A stretch of 64,000 bases of DNA from NCBI GenBank assembly GCA_963995525.1, contig OZ023206.1:42887178-42951177 (forward strand), given 5' to 3'. How positions within the stretch are numbered: position 1 is the first letter of the stretch; each line of letters opens with the position of its first letter. This stretch comes from Escarpia spicata (lineage: Eukaryota; Annelida; Polychaeta; Sabellida; Siboglinidae). Of this stretch, positions 63,866 to 64,000 are shown one piece after another. Position numbers and translations under genes: made by a program. A model generated the notes under the pieces. That model was not told where the DNA came from and searched no databases. It worked only from the letters and a program-made list of their open reading frames with translations.

Positions 63866-64000
63866 TCACAGCATAACGGTATTTTAAGTGCACTTTTTTG
63901 GCGGACGGATCCTTAATGTGGTCTTAACCCAAATATATGTTTTGCATGTTACAAATCTTCACGAAGGCTAGACTGATATCAAGCTACACACATAACTAGA
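63866..64000 (+). repeat. Truncated 197th monomer at window edge
   Basis: The first 135 bp of a T6-GGCGG/TTAACCC/ATATATG monomer, matching the one at 60936. It is cut by the window end, not by a biological boundary; the array evidently continues. Confidence 0.95.

Larger units (their letters stand above)
1..64000 (+). repeat. 326-bp satellite DNA array, about 196.4 monomers
   Basis: The same ~326-bp unit recurs head to tail across the entire window. Starts fall at 1, 327, 653, 979 and so on with no slip until 27711; later starts drift because of one-base length variants. The 197th unit starts at 63866. That gives a net loss of 31 bases against 196 x 326, which matches the indels I counted: 13 losses at p310/311, 13 plus 6 in the T-tract region, and one gain. 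No unit is inverted and no foreign DNA interrupts the array. Neighbouring monomers differ at only a few positions. A satellite of this length and homogeneity is typical of plant centromeric or pericentromeric heterochromatin, where such DNA can be packaged by CENH3 nucleosomes. The sequence itself cannot show whether this array is kinetochore-bearing. The one BamHI site per unit suggests the beet pBV family, from memory only. Strand is arbitrary. Confidence 0.98.

Noticed and set aside
1..64000. Open reading frames on either strand
   Set aside because: Any open stretch is an accident of the satellite. The 326-bp period rotates frame each monomer, so each stop trinucleotide interrupts all frames within 978 bp, and 325-bp units shift it further. 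No start context, domain or codon pattern supports a gene.
1..64000. CRISPR-like repeat array
   Set aside because: Regular repeats are present, but there are no unique spacers: the whole 326-bp unit repeats.

Overview
The whole window is one uninterrupted head-to-tail array of a ~326-bp satellite DNA monomer, about 38% G+C by hand count of the first copy. I count 196 complete monomers plus 135 bp of a 197th. All are in the same orientation, and the array runs past both ends of the window. I see no protein-coding gene, RNA gene, transposon, CRISPR array, telomeric repeat or single-copy stretch. Because 326 is not a multiple of three, every stop trinucleotide in the monomer falls in all three frames within three monomers (978 bp), so no long reading frame can persist on either strand.

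The sequence looks like a eukaryotic centromeric or pericentromeric satellite, most likely from a plant. Nearly every monomer carries one BamHI site (GGATCC). A ~326-328 bp BamHI satellite is known from centromeres of beet (Beta vulgaris, pBV family), so beet or a relative is my leading guess. That rests on monomer length and restriction site recalled from memory, not on a sequence comparison.

The real information is in the order of monomer variants. About 35 diagnostic positions separate variant monomers, and these are organised into several local higher-order repeats (HORs). From left to right: mixed monomers with a dimer duplication (1-4890); three near-identical 8-mer HORs (4891-12714); a mixed block with a duplicated trimer (12715-16952); two 7-mer HORs (16953-21516); a mixed block (21517-25428); a transition (25429-27384); two 11-mer HORs (27385-34549); related 10-mer, 7-mer and 6-monomer units (34550-42044); shuffled 3-4-monomer cassettes (42045-47256); two 6-mer HORs (47257-51166); and overlapping 8-, 11- and 9-monomer-offset duplications to the end (51167-64000).

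Two variant populations meet near 25-27.7 kb. The first 85 monomers (1-27710) are all exactly 326 bp and carry one marker set. The remainder carry another set and include 33 visible one-base length changes (32 losses, 1 gain) up to the last complete monomer. Several monomers are visible hybrids of two others, which is the expected trace of unequal crossing-over or in-register deletion. I found no new gene-encoded system. The noteworthy content is the HOR architecture, the domain boundary and the recombination junctions.

Monomer coordinates use a phase that starts each unit at the TCAC (or TCAT) of window base 1. Starts are 1+326n for the first 86 monomers (to 27711). Positions within a monomer are given as p1-p326.
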